In this document: positions 44,261 to 56,339 of the stretch, one piece after another
Numbering within the stretch: position 1 is the stretch's first letter
Layout of the letters: every line of letters begins with the position of its first letter
NCBI GenBank assembly: GCA_947095585.1
Contig: OX352761.1
Span: 107,061,890-107,125,889, forward strand
Origin: Nephrocerus scutellatus
Taxonomy: Eukaryota > Arthropoda > Insecta > Diptera > Pipunculidae
Direction: 5' to 3'
DNA length: 64,000 bases
The notes under the pieces: generated by a model
Told to the model about the DNA's origin: nothing
What the model saw: the letters and a program-made list of their open reading frames with translations, nothing else
Databases searched by the model: none
Made by a program: the position numbers and the translations under genes

Positions 44261-46307
44261 AAGGGGGCTTGTGGCGATGATTGTGATGGTGGGAGCTACA
44301 TTTGTGTCAACATTTTTCAACCGTAAAACGCCGCGTACGAGCTATTAAACTATACTTGTCAGCTTACCATATTAGAAGGCAATAGAGAAGTGACATTCCT
44401 AAAAACAGTAGATGTCTAGTCAACATGTTGGAATATCGATATTGGTCTTGATATTGCTGAGCTTGATATTGGTCTTGTATTAGTGCCTTTAGGTCTTGAT
44501 CTGGGTCCTGCAAGCTGAGTTTTGATCTTATTTTTGTCCTAGTTTTTCACTAATTTAGAGTGGAATGAGGTAGTGCGTACAGAAAATATGTAGAAAATTC
44601 AATAATGAATCTTTTGATGTTAAAATAATTAACCTCTGTCCGGAGTGAGGTTAGTGGAGGGCAAATATTTTAAAATTCTGTCTGAGGTAGAAACCAGATC
44701 CGATCTAAATCCGATCCGACTTGATCAAACGCACCAAAATGGATCAATAGACTCAGCTTTCGATGCTGAGCTGATATATTAATATGTATGTACACACCTT
44801 ATTATTCATAGCTTCGTAGCGGAGACTCCTCCTTTTGCTGCCACAAATACGTATGTAAAAAGCTATAATACCCTGGGTACAGTGAAGGTGTTCGAGGTCT
44901 TGGTTCAGCACTTTGTCCTGCTAGTTTTTCCTTAAGAAATTCTACAGTATTTTAGTAATCATACAGAGCTCCTATCTGGTTCCCATAAACATTCGAATAT
45001 CGATTATAGTTAAGTTTGCTTGAATCAAGACTAAAATTTATTCGGGACCTGACTTTTTGTAATTGCGTCAAAGGATTCATTGTATTTTACTCCTATGTAA
45101 GATAAGAGTTACATTTCGACATTCATTTCATTACTCAAAGGCAGTGTATTATTTTTTGATACTTCCACAAGAGTTTCCTTCGATTCTGATGACCTTTTTT
45201 GTTTGAATGGTAAGTTCTTTTGCCTTCTAAATATGAATTGCTGTTCGTTCCAAATAAAAAACAAACTTATTCTAGTATAACGAGTCCTATTTTTGCGAGC
45301 CAATCTGATCTGAGACAAAGCTGATTTTGTCAGATCGCATCTGGCCAGATGAGTGCACAGAAGAAGCTGCTGCTGCTGCTACTCCTGCATCAAGAACTGA
45401 TTAAAAATTCTTCTCCCTACGCGCGCGAAGTTTGATGTCGAATGTCGAATAATGCGAGATTATAAATTTCACAACAATTCACGACTAGCGTCACGAGACA
45501 CCAACGAGTACGCCGCCGGTCGCGGCGGGTTTCACCAGAAATCGATCCAGCGAACTATGCGCTATTAATAAATACTTCAAGTTCATAGAGTAATAAATAA
45601 AATTCTACACTTCACACGAGTTCTCGACTGAGTCTGTGTATGAATGTGCGAGTATATTTTTAGTTATTGCAAAGGGGTAATCTAGCTAGTGGGTTAAACC
45701 CACCAAGAGCATGACTGACTCTATGACTTTATATATTCTCGATAAGTGTTTGCGTCTGTGGTCGCTGTTGTGGTATCGCCCGCCCGCCCGCCAGCCAGCA
45801 GTGATTCGATTTGATTTAAAATTTAATGTCGAGTTCACAAAGCCAAGGTTTTTCGCACAATTCAGCACAGCAGTAGCAGTAGCAGCGGTGACCATCAGAA
45901 CGCGTATGTTGCCGTAGTATACAGCACAGATTCGACGGAACGACGAGCGAGGCTAAATGGCATCGATAATGACATTTACATAATTTCAATCCTTACAAGA
46001 ACTCAAGGACAAATGTTGGACCTTACCTATCGATCGCTGTAGTATGGTGTCCCTATGGTCTGTCAGTCAGTTTGCTGCGATATGTGATTTTTGACACATT
46101 GACGCTGTCGACGTTTAGGCTTATCGAAAAGCAAAGCAAAGCTTAAAAAGTAAAAAAGTTGTATTTTGTGTACTTTGGGTTTATTATGAGGAATTGCTGG
46201 GGGAAACAAATAAAAGAACCACTTGAACCTTTAACGTGGGAGTGGATAATACTCGTACTTTTGAGAAGTGTTTGATTTTTTCGTTTTTATTTTTTTTTTA
46301 ATTCTTA
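44261..46307. other. unassigned region, then unique-looking island
   Basis: A short CTTGATATTGGTCTTGA-type irregular repeat lies at about 44434-44515. The rest has CTG-type triplets (45370-45385) and no recognised gene. Confidence 0.4.
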
Positions 46308-46430
46308 TCTTTATTAACTTTGCGTGCATGTGTTTTTGTTTGTTTGTGGCATTCAACCTTGTGATCAATTTTAAACCCACTTCCTAAAGCAATGAAAAGG
46401 TTTTAAGTTTTGTGGGTTGTTTTTTTTTTA
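46308..46430 (+). repeat. dispersed TTTG-core repeat, copy 4 (truncated)
   Basis: TCTTTATTAACTTTGCGTG, then GTTTTTGTTTGTTTGTGGC and TGTGATCAATTTTAAACCCA, CTTCCTAAAGC. The 3' part with ACACATGTGTA is missing. Confidence 0.75.
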
Positions 46431-46624
46431 CTTAAAATTGTTGAGTATATTTTCTAGTTCTTTGCTTAAGTCTTTCGTTTCGGAAATATATTATACCGTC
46501 GGATCTAAGCCGAATATACATAACATACATTTGGAAGAACCCCACCGTTGAGCTTGACCAAATTTCTTCAGAAAAGAACAACAGTAAAATGTTCCCGAAT
46601 TTATAGTTATGTCAAAATATAATA

Positions 46625-47199
46625 TAGGGTTTTTCAATAAGAGCACTTCAACTTTTTTTTTGAATAAAACACAAACTGTTCGACTTTTGAACTAACTTTT
46701 GAACATATTTGAACATATACATATGATACATTTAAGTATGAAGCTCGATTTCTTTTGCATGACCACCGCGTGCACGTTTTACGAAGTGAGCCTCATCGCT
46801 GAAGATGATTTTTCGGTGAAAATCTGCATCATTTTCGATTTGCTCTTGAGCCCAATTCACGAATCGGCGTCGCTTCAAATGGTCAAACGGCTTTAGTTGT
46901 TGTGTCAGCTTGATCTTATACGGATATAGGCCAAGATCTTTACTATACGGTCGATTGTCGAACGGGCTGGCTTGTTAAATGGACCGTAAAATGGCCGTAA
47001 TGCACTTAAAGTAGCGGCAACAGAACGATTATTTTGATAAAAAATTTGCACGATTTGTAATCGCTGTTCACATATGTAGCGTTCCATGATGAAATGTATA
47101 CTAATGAAGTTTCCAAATAACAAAAGAACAATAAAAAATATGGCGTCGTTCGCCGTCCCTATCGGAGAAAAGTTGAAGCGCGTCTGTTGAAACACCCGA
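46625..47199 (-). mobile_element. internally deleted mariner-like element
   Basis: TA flanks (46623-46624 and 47200-47201) and inverted ends of about 30 bp with several mismatches (left GGGTTTTTCAATAAG..CTTCAACTTT; right, read inward, GGGTGTTTCAACAGA..CTTCAACTTT). The interior encodes, on the minus strand, the N-terminal part of a transposase related to that at 1235-2320: ERYICEQRLQIVQIFYQNNR (about 47040-47088), SALRPFYGPFNKPARSTIDR, then DLGLYPYKIKLTQQLKPFDH and FSDEAHF. It carries a deletion between helix-turn-helix parts and lacks everything after the first catalytic Asp. Confidence 0.85.
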
Positions 47200-47516
47200 T
47201 ATAACAAAATAAGTGGCGAAATAGACAGGCAAATATGTAAGAGTCTATGCCAGTTTTGCTGCGAGAGTTTCGGAAGACTCTTCACAATACCTTAAGGGTA
47301 TCATTGTCGAACTTAACTTTCTGCTTTATCGATTCCGGACAGTTGTTGTACTTTAAATGAATAATTATTCAGGATTGGTTAAAAGTTTAGAACTCGTTTA
47401 CAATCTCATTTCATAAAGGGTTTTTCAATTGGGACGCCCAATCTTTTCTATCGGGTATCTTTTCTATGCGTTTAGTTAGCTGTAGTTTGTTCGAAAAATC
47501 AGCTCGTCTATACTTG

Positions 47517-47820
47517 CCGTTTAATAATAATTATATTCGGCGCGACAGACCGTTGCGGTTCAAGGCCTAGCTTCTCGCGACCATTTGTGTTGTGCATATT
47601 TATGTTTGGACACAAATGGAAGGGACCTACAATTTAATGCCGTATCCGAATGGCGAATTAAGAAGCTTTCCGTGACTAGTTATTACTCTCGGATGTTTGT
47701 CAGACATTCGCGATAGGTGCGACCGTGAGAAATACTTTTGGTGTTTTCTGGGATTCGAACTACAAACCCCCTGCTCAGAAATCCATGCACTTAACCTCTA
47801 AGCCACTCGCCATTTTATAA
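47517..47820 (-). mobile_element. tRNA-derived SINE, copy 3
   Basis: On the minus strand: GGCGAGTGGCTTAGAGG (box A region), AGTTCGAATCC (box B, 47752-47762), AACACCAAAAGTATTTCTCA, GCGAATGTCTGACAAAC, GAAAGCTTCTTAATTCGCC, GGTCCCTTCCATTTGTG, AATGGTCGCGAGAAGC, and an AATTATTATTAAA tail at the left edge. It is the longest and best preserved copy. Confidence 0.9.
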
Positions 47821-47985
47821 TGGATAATTACACCCCTCAACAACATGAATATATGTCCCATAGAGTGTTCAATACTCTGAGGAGCAGGAGGCAGAAATAC
47901 ACAATCTGGAAGTGTGGAACTAGCTACAAAATGTGATTGGCTTTGTCCTTAAAATTGACATCTGGAGTGTCATTATAAATGAGCA

Positions 47986-48310
47986 TTGGAATTGACGACG
48001 AGGTTGTATTTTTTAATTCTTTTCACGAATGACCAAAATGTTTACTACCTTTGGGACATTGTAGAAAAAACATTTTCACTGAAGATGAGCATTGCAATCA
48101 TTGCTGGATCGTTTAAGATTTTTTCGGTTTTTCTCAGTAAGGCTTGCTTTGTAAAACCGAACGCATACCTCTCTAATCCTAGAAGCCTCTTTACAGCTCG
48201 AGTCATACCATCCATCCTCCTTTGGTTTGACAAACTTATTCCTTGAAGGAATAAAGTCTCTCATACTAATAAGGATGATTGGATGATAGCTATCAAGAAA
48301 CAATAGCTAC
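47986..48310 (-). pseudogene. Jockey-type LINE fragment (endonuclease-RT linker)
   Basis: Minus strand reads ILISMRDFIPSRNKFVKPKE, then DGWYDSSCKEASRIREVCVR and SLTEKNRKNLKR in an open stretch. This is the linker between endonuclease and RT. The same segment is found at 59500-59690 in plus orientation. Confidence 0.75.
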
Positions 48311-48317
48311 CAATTAA

Positions 48318-48800
48318 TACGGTATGGTGCAGATTTCCTGCTGGAGTGGTAATTGGCACATTATTTCTCTTCAATGATTCTAGCAACGCTGTCGCAATCA
48401 ATACAGATCGCTACCGCACAATGTTATCTGATTTTATATTGGGATAAATTGGAAGACGTTGACTTGAAGCATATGTGGTCTCAATAAGATGACACAGCTG
48501 GTCAAACAATCGAGTTATTAAAAGCTAAGTTCGGTGACCGTGTTATTTCTAGAAATGGCCGCCTCGTTCATTGGATTTGATGCCTCTGGACTTTTTTCTT
48601 TGGAGCTGTCAACTCAACGATTTATACCAATAAGCCAGAGGCTTTAGACAACTTATGGATGAACATGCGATTATTCCGTAGTTTCACCTGATTTATACAA
48701 AGAAGATATGCAAAAGTGCAGTCAGCGCATTTATTCGTGCAAACATTTCAATGATATTGTAGTGTACCATAACAAATGGCATCGGTTGTAATTAGAATAA
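48318..48800 (+). pseudogene. mariner-like transposase fragment
   Basis: The plus strand shows VWCRFPAGVVIGTLFLFND, then INTDRYRTMLSDF, a degraded second-Asp region, and KWPPRSLDLMPLDFFLWS with the third catalytic Asp in SLDLMP. Several stops are present, and no N-terminus or inverted ends were found. It is related to the intact transposase at 1235-2320. Confidence 0.75.
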
Positions 48801-49859
48801 GAAGTAATTTTTTTTGCTAGCTCTAACACAAGCTATTGCTCAACAGATCATTGTGTTTTCCTAGTCCCAAGCTTCTCTCGATTATTTGTGTGCAAAATCT
48901 ACAATATCCGAATGAACGATTATTAGGCGTGCCTACCGTCGCCAGGTCTGAACCTCTATATTCGATAACTTTACAAAATATCCCGTTTGATAGAGTTTTT
49001 TCATCAAATAAAGACGTTTGAAAGCTTATATCCAAAGCTAATGCCCAACCTTAACTAATAAAATAAAACACACCTACTTTACTCACTAAAAGTTATATTA
49101 GAAACCACACTCAATTTTCCATTTTGTCTCCAGCATATGTGTCGTTATTTCTTTTTGAAAATTTACAAACTTGTTTGCATTTTTTTTTCTTCCAAATGTC
49201 TGTTTCCATAAACATTTAATGCTATACTCGTGCGTGTGCGAAAAACCGGTTAAAATTTTATGGAAACAAAAAAAAGTTATTTTTTTAATTTATTCATTAA
49301 AGTGAGCTTAATGGTCACTTTTTTTATTTGCGTAAAAGTTATCTCTTATTTTGACCATGAAAATGTTTTCAGTTTTTAATAAAAAAAAAACAAAAACAAA
49401 AAAATAAGGCGGAAGCCAACAGAAATCACTGAATTTGGTATCCCTGTCTGATAAGTCAATCAATCAGCATTAAGTTTTTTGTTAAAATGGAATATGGAAG
49501 CTACAAATTGTTATTGGCTACTTCCTTTCTTTAATTAACGTAGGAATTGGTAAAAAGAAGTTTTCTTACTGAAAAGAATTAATATTTACGTCGGAGAGGC
49601 CTATAATTCGACTGTGGAATTATGAATCAGAGCAGAACATCCAAATTTCCAAAAATGCAGCTACACCATAAAAAAAACTATACGGAAATTATAACCAATG
49701 TTTTGGCACCCCAAGAAATTTAGAAAATTCCTCAGAACTTGGAAGAAAAGTATTAAGTATTCTAGAAGCCGAAACTACAGACATTAGTTACCGAAAAAAC
49801 TTAGCTGTTCTCGTTCGGTACTAAGACGTGGGAAAAATCAAGACTGAGTTGGTAGAATT
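48801..49859. other. AT-rich stretch, no feature supported
   Basis: A/T runs are common. A 70-codon minus ORF at 48823-49035 is open but shows no motif that I can name. Confidence 0.4.
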
Positions 49860-51050
49860 AATGGAACTCCTGGTGCGGTCCTTGCTCTCTGTACTGTTCT
49901 AGGCGGTCGTAGGGTCCGACTGCAGCATAATATGATACAGTTATGTTGCAGGACTTAAAACGACAGATTAAGAAACGGTTTACTCCAAAGGGAGGAACGC
50001 TAAGTAGCAAAATATAAGGAGTTGCTTAAAGGCGAAAGCTAGGTAAGCACGGGGCTCAATTCCCAACTCCAACCACGACAATCTGTACTGTTTTAGTTCA
50101 CGGACGAGATTCTTCTCACAGGCTTCTTTCTTTCATCGATTAACTGTTTTTTCATATCTTCTGATCTCTTTATATTCATCTTCGCGTGCCCGCGTTCTAT
50201 GAGATTGTTGCATTGCTCTGTATGTAACATTCTTACGTTCAGTCTCTAGCTTACAGTCGTCATCGAACCAGTCGTTCCGAACTACTGCCTAAGATGGAGT
50301 CAGCAGTACTATAATCACAGTATTCTTACCGTAACTTGACCGTAATTGTTTCTGGTCTTTTCGTTCCGAAGGGCAGCCGTGTTGACTCGAATCTGATTCA
50401 CGGATGCAGTCTTTTGTGATGATGCAATCCGCGCTCGGAGCACCATACCAACAAGATAGTGGTCCGAGTCGACGTTGGCACCTCGGTACGTTCGTACCGT
50501 CATCTGGTAGTGCCTCCATCAGGAGATACCCAGGTGGCTTTGTGGATATTTTTATGCGCAAACCTTGTACTCGCAACGACCAGATGATTGCTTGCTGCCA
50601 TCTCTATGACTCGTTGTCCATTGTCATTAGTGTTTTCGTCTGAGTTATGGGTGCCAATGTACTGCCTGAATACTGGCTCCCTATCTATTTTGGCATTCAT
50701 ATCTCTCAGAATGATTTTTACATCATACTGAGGGCAGGCATGGAGTTCCCGTTCGACTGATTTAAAGAATTCTTCTTTTTCATCATATGGGAAATCCTCT
50801 GTAGGTGCGTGAACGTTTATGAGGCTTATGTTTTTAAATTTGCCCCGCACGCGAAGGGTGCATAGCCGTTCATTTATTGCTTTAAAGCCGATAACGGTGG
50901 GTTTCATTCTTTTGCTGACTATAGAAATCCCATCCATAGTACATGATGTCTTGAATGACATGGTCGGTGGAGATTAGGGATTGAGCCCCGCGCTTGCCTA
51001 GCTTTCGCCATTAAGCATACTACTTATTTCATATCACTTAACAGGAAACC
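49860..51050 (-). pseudogene. RTE-type LINE 5' half: endonuclease
   Basis: Minus strand 50500-50961 is an open 153-codon stretch of the APE-type endonuclease that nicks target DNA: ISLINVHAPTEDFPYDEKEE, then KIILRDMNAKIDREPVFRQY (the usual GDFN is RDMN here) and DNGQRVIEMA, ending near HKATWVSPDG. A frameshift leads to TYRGANVDSDHYLVGM (about 50440-50490), containing the conserved SDH. Further frames cover LYSVQ-type linker sequence down to 49860. The 5' UTR lies at about 50965-51055. Same family as 19490 and 42020. Confidence 0.87.
49960..50085 (+). repeat. inverted copy of the RTE 5' UTR
   Basis: GGCGAAAGCTAGGTAAGCAC and GGGGCTCAATTCCCAACTCC on the plus strand match the reverse complement of 50970-51010 (GGCGAAAGCTAGGCAAGCGC, GGGGCTCAATCCCTAATCTC). 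So a second 5' end lies inside the minus-strand RTE fragment, in opposite orientation. Confidence 0.75.
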
Positions 51051-51263
51051 CTATATTTTATATTCCGTGTTTAGGTCCTGCAACATACCAGATAAGAAAA
51101 CATGCTGCAATTGAACCCCCACGGGTATGTCTTGAATGACAGCTGTAATATAAGTCATATTCTGATTTTTGTAAGACACCATTCCCAGTCCACCGCATCT
51201 CCTGGAATGGCTTGTTTATTTCACCCGCCGGTAATTCCGATGCGCGTAGCAATATAATGCTCG

Positions 51264-51690
51264 GCTATATTCTTGGTACAGCGTGGGCGGCGTTGAGGAA
51301 AAGGAGGAGAAAAGAGAATATGCTTGTGCTAAGAATACCTATGGATCATAGCGATGTGAAAAGACAGAGCTTGGCAGAGCATTCCTCTTACGTGTTGTAC
51401 GGCTGAAGAACGAATCTCTGAACTTAACTGCACCTCTAAAAATGAGCTTGAGGTTAAACTGATGAGCATTAAGGTTGAATTCAAGGAAGGATGACATGCA
51501 AATGGCTATTTCTCTTGAGCACCGCTAGGCGAAGAAGCGATGAAGACTTGCACTAATAGTCCTCCCCAACTCCTTAGAGCCCTAAACATAAGTAGTACTG
51601 CTATCTGCTTCTTCTATTGTAGCTTATAACTCTATGTACTCACCTTAGATGACCTATTGCCTTCGAAATAAATAAAGAAATGTTCTATAT
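51264..51690 (-). pseudogene. Jockey-type LINE 3' end
   Basis: Similar at nucleotide level to 27700-28000: ACAGCGTGGGCG, GAGCTTGGCAAAGCATTCC-like, GAACGAATC, AATGAGCTTNAGGT, GGCTATTTNTCTTGAGCACC. It encodes the broken C-terminal end of ORF2 on the minus strand. Confidence 0.75.
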
Positions 51691-54600
51691 GTAGAAAAAC
51701 CACCGATTCAACTTTTTTCACTCATTTCTTAGCACAAGGAAACGACAAACACTCTGAGTTCCACTCTTAGCTGGAAAGTACATTACAAGATCTCATTTTA
51801 AAGAAAGACACAGTGATTATTTACGTCCAAGGAATAAGAAAAAGGGATTTTCAAGTTTTCATTACTATTAGCTATTATTATTATTATTTATTACAATAAT
51901 TATTATAATCAATTTAAAGATTCGGATATCCTAAGTTCCTAAATGTACTAAAGATAATTCACAAATTTAAAAAGTGTGATAATGTGAATTAATATATACA
52001 CTTTGTTTTATTTATGTTTTATAAAAAATACAAAATTTTTTAATGGCATTTCTGTGCTGTTGTTTTTCCAGTTTTTAGTTGAAATATAAATCTCCTGTTA
52101 CTTTAACTTATCTAACAGGAAAGCTCCTATTTTTTCAGTTTACTCAAATGTCAGCACTGATTTCACAATTGTAGTTGTTACCTATCTATACCTTGGCACC
52201 CACAGTCATGTAAATAGTAACTTTGAAGGACGCAATTATTGTAAATTATTGGTAAATGCAGTCTATAGCTTCTGAGTCAGTCTAACATCAAGCGTACACT
52301 CTGGAACTAATTGCAGTTAAAATTTCGGCCGAGTAAAAAAAAAACGAAAAACCAGCAAGGGCTGAGACCGCTATTACCGCATTCGTCACTCTTCTGTTGT
52401 GTCGCTGACTGGTTCTGCTTGCTGCGAAGTGACACTATTCCAGAAAAAAGTCAATGTCCAAGTTCATATAAAGTGCACTCACACAGACAGATACGGAAAA
52501 AAATCAGAACAAATGGAACATGAATGTATCGCGCAAGCGCAACCGCATCAGCCAAAGCCACAGTCGCTCAGTCGCAAAGGCAGTTGCACAATATTATTGA
52601 GTCAGGCAGCCAATGCCCTTTTGGGTTACTTTGTTATTGTTTTCGTATTACCTTTTTGTTGTTGGATTAGTTGATAAAGTTTGCTGGTTATTTTTGTTGT
52701 TGTCTGCTCACTTCCGTTTCCCCCTCACTTCACTGCCGATCATGAATATTTCCCTTCATTCATCAATTCATTCATATTTTGTGAGCGCTTTTTTGCATAA
52801 AAATTCAAAGAAGACGGAGAACTAAAATAACAACAACCAGAAATAAACAGAAATGCAACTGCAACTCGCGAGCTCCAAAAAATGATCTTAAGGGGGGGTA
52901 GACAGGCGTGGTAGCAAAAATGCAGTGGGATTGCAAGTCACGCTAGACTCAGCCGCAGTCAAATTCAAATAAAATGGGACCAAGATGAGCATGAACAACG
53001 CTTTGATCTCCCAGATGCCGTCAGCGGTCGATCGTTGCCTAATTATATACATACGTATGTAGGTCGATAAGGTATCGATGGCGAGACGAAGACGAGACGT
53101 CTTCTTAGCCTTATGGCACGTCGTTTGCACCGCGATCAATAGCGATAACTCGATGAAAACGTTTTGTTGTTTTGTGCATTGCTGCATTTTGTTGGCTGGT
53201 TGATTGGTTGGTTGGGTAACTACTCCGGTTCGGCTGCTGCTGCTCGCATAGATGATCGGCCGCCAAATATGGTCCAAATCGATTACCTACCACCGAACCC
53301 GCAATCTGCCGCCATTGCCGCTTATGATGTAATCGAAATAAAGCTTCAGCGTTGGCGCGTTGGTCGTCGTCGATCGTTTTGCCGCGCCGCCAACACTAAA
53401 CCAGGCAAATGAGACGCACCGTACGGTCGATTGGTCTCCAATCGATTGATTGAGCCAACGCTTGTTTAGCCGTTGAACGTTTAGTGCCATTTACCGCTCT
53501 TAAAATTAAATTAACATTGCATTTAAGGTGGAGGCTCAAGAGAACAGCAGGAGCTGCAGCAGGATTAGAAAAACAATTTGCCGCTTTGTCATTGTATAGT
53601 TGTAGTCCAATTGATTGGGCCGCAGGCGTAAGAAAAGCGGTGTTGCGCTTGCGAACAGTGATTCAACAGTATACTCGTACTCACGCAATTTTTATTCGTA
53701 ATTCGCAAAACTAATAGAATTCGAATTTCGAATTCAATGAATTTTTAATTGAAATGGAAATTGTGTCTGCGCTTAATTGGGATCAGCAACAACAACGAGA
53801 CTATGTGAATTTCTTCCTCAAAAAGATCACTTTCGATTGGTTTGGTGTGGTTAAGTGGTGTGGTGTGGTGTGGTGCGGCGCGTTGTACGGACTGGCCAAA
53901 GACTCGCGCTCCGGCACGAATATGGTCATTTTAATGCCCATCAAAGGGGCCACATCCGATGCAATGCAATGCGATGCGGCAGCCAAACAGTCCGAGTACC
54001 ACACCATAATGGTTAACCAACCTCCTGGACATGTAAATTGTGTGCGCGCGGCGTATTGTATTCATACAAATTGGCATATCCCTTGGCCTTTAGAGCCTTT
54101 TTGTGCGCTATAAGGCCATCGTAAGCTGTGTGTGTTGGTGTGTGCATCAGGGAAAGTGAGAGTCATCACCATCGACCGCATCACACAATCGCCGGACGAT
54201 GCTTTGTTTTGGCTTTGTCGACTCGACGACGACGCGATGAAGCCTCATTGTTTATCTCGGATGTAATAGTTTTCGCCTTTGAGTATTGTGTAATAGGTCC
54301 AGGGAGAGTATTGTCCACGGCGACGCCGACGACAAAGACTGCCCAATTGTCGTCTCCGAGCACGAGGTGAGAAAATGGAAACGGCTTTGGTTGTGTTGTG
54401 GAGATAGTAGACAGTGGGGGATCACAAAGGATTCAGTTGCGTCGCCTCCTCTATTGTTTGGTGTGATGAAAAATTATCGTAATTTTGCGGAAATTGTTAT
54501 GTGCGCTCGTCGGGAAATTGTCTCGGCGGCAGCGGCGGCGTCTTGTTGTGCAACAACAACAGTAACAGCCAGCCGCAGCAGTAGTTTCCAATTGACGACG

Positions 54601-54804
54601 ACGGAAACAATGGGATTAGAGAGCCTCACACTTCGCACCTTAATTTTGGCTTTTGTTTCTTGCGATTATGGTGGTCGCAGATGTCACCATCGGTTATGCA
54701 AATAAAAGTGGAGCTAAACTCCACTATTTTCGCCTCAATTAAGGCGAAGTTACACTTTCGCTTATTACCTACGTTGATTGTTTGTTTCTTTCTTTCTTTT
54801 GCAG
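51691..54804. other. unique-looking island upstream of a candidate exon
   Basis: Complex sequence with no transposon match that I can see. ORFs of 60-139 codons occur on both strands (for example 52888-53277 minus and 54286-54705 plus), none with a domain. It may be upstream or intronic sequence of the gene owning the candidate exon at 54805. Confidence 0.4.
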
Positions 54805-54887
54805 ATTAATTGGATTGAATTGGATTTTCATGCACCATCATCTGTGCCAGCGAACGAGATTACACCGCAAATTACGAAATATTTCTG
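54805..54887 (+). other. candidate 83-nt internal exon
   Basis: A long pyrimidine tract, TTTGTTTCTTTCTTTCTTTT, is followed by GCAG ending at 54804. The donor is a textbook GTAAGT at 54888-54893. Two of three frames are open through the exon, and one has a Met codon. No protein family is recognised from 27 residues. It could be a coding exon, a 5' UTR exon or a chance pairing of splice signals. Confidence 0.4.
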
Positions 54888-55052
54888 GTAAGTTTTTCAA
54901 AATGGATTTATTTCTGGTGGCTTCTGACTACGATAAGTCCAGTCGAGTATTGGAATAATTTTGTTTTTAACCCAGATGTAGGACATAAAATTAGCAATTC
55001 TTTATATGAGCACACAAAAGTTAAAAGCTTTTGCTTGGTCAGTATCTATATA

Positions 55053-55196
55053 GAGGGTGTATCTGTTTACATGGCAAATACTAAAGGGGATGATTTCTCG
55101 GTTAACTACGAGAAAAAAATTGTCTATTTTCATCCCCTGTGATGTACGTAGCGTACAAAGGAACTTACTTTTGACCTTACATCACTTTACACCCTG
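55053..55196. mobile_element. 144-bp MITE of Tc1/mariner type
   Basis: Inverted ends GAGGGTGTATCTGTTTACAT and, read inward from the right, CAGGGTGTAAAGTGATGTAA, flanked by TA at 55051-55052 and 55197-55198. No coding capacity. Confidence 0.65.
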
Positions 55197-55399
55197 TAAC
55201 TTTTGAACGCTTCTAGGTACAAGGACGCCGTTGGTCTTTTCGATTCAATTACGTTGAAAAATGCTCTTTGATAATTGTTTTTAACTAATACAGTTTTAAA
55301 GACTATAGTAAAGCAGCATGGATAACACTAGTGATAGTCGTACAGTGCTTACCACTTATAAAAGTCGTCAAATCGTTGAAGATCGACTAGAAGTCTGTC

Positions 55400-55870
55400 T
55401 GTGAAGATCGACTAGAAGATTTGACTAGTGACCATAGAAGAGGAGAAAGTACTCCTCCTTAGGAACATCACTTAACTGCAGTTATAGACAGAAATAATAT
55501 CTCGACTTTCTAGCATGGCCCTTATCCAATGATTGGTCGAGTCTTCGATACCTCTGCTACTGATTGCCGTTGCAACAGAGTCGTAGCCAGAGTTATCGAA
55601 AGCGCCTTTAATTTCGAGGAAGTACAACAGGGCCACTTCCTTCGAACGAAATGTTCCTTTTATCTTCTTTACAAGATAGTGAAGGGCACCTTCTGTGATT
55701 TTGCCTTTCCTGTACGCAAACTGAATCGAGTGCAGGGTTAGACAATATCAACCGACCTGTAATATAAACATCAACTAGTCTCTCCATGAATTTGAAGACA
55801 AGTTATGTTACACTTATAGGTTTGTATGATTTAGGTTACTCACTAGGCCTTTTTATAATTTCATATTTAC
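55400..55870 (-). pseudogene. LINE remnant B, second copy: RT fragment
   Basis: Minus strand reads VLYFLEIKGAFDNSGYDSVA, then AISSRGIEDSTNHWIRAMLE, close to the plus-strand motif A region at 17530-17640. ALDSVC and RLVDVYITGRL-type residues lie upstream in shifted frames. Truncated at both ends. Confidence 0.78.
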
Positions 55871-56339
55871 CTGTCTGCAGATATAAGGAATGTACCCCCA
55901 TTTGTATGCTGGCTGGCTATAAATTATGCAATCATACCCAGTAGGATGAGATCGGTTGCCTTCTGTATAAGCGTTGAGAAGATTATATCACCGCCGGGGG
56001 GTTTGAAAGGTTTAGAAGAGCCTACTGTGCAACGAATCATAAAATTTGGAACTAAGACTTTTGAAGAAGTCGAAGCAAATGATTTACCTGTACATAACAA
56101 TAGTGGGAAGCTGCATTGAATACTGGGTCAATTTAATGTCATAGACCTGTTTGGGTAGGGTAATGTAAGGCAACATTATATTTTTGGGGCTACAACGAGG
56201 GTTCTTAACCATAAAAAAGCTCTCACCTGTTCCGATTTCGTTCAATTTGATATCGTTTTTGAAGGTTTTTAGTTTTTTTAAATATTTTCAAAACATCAAA
56301 GAATCAGAACTTCATTTTATGCTCTCCTAGTGGCTAATT
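55871..56339. other. unassigned stretch
   Basis: No supported feature; some short open segments may belong to the flanking LINE remnant. Confidence 0.35.

Noticed and set aside
48823..49035. 70-codon minus ORF as a retroelement piece
   Set aside because: No catalytic or zinc motif could be identified.
52888..53277. 129-codon minus ORF
   Set aside because: No domain, overlapping ORFs on both strands, no splice or promoter support.
54286..54705. 139-codon plus ORF upstream of the candidate exon
   Set aside because: Ala/Ser/Thr-rich triplet tracts keep it open; no domain and its stop precedes the exon acceptor.
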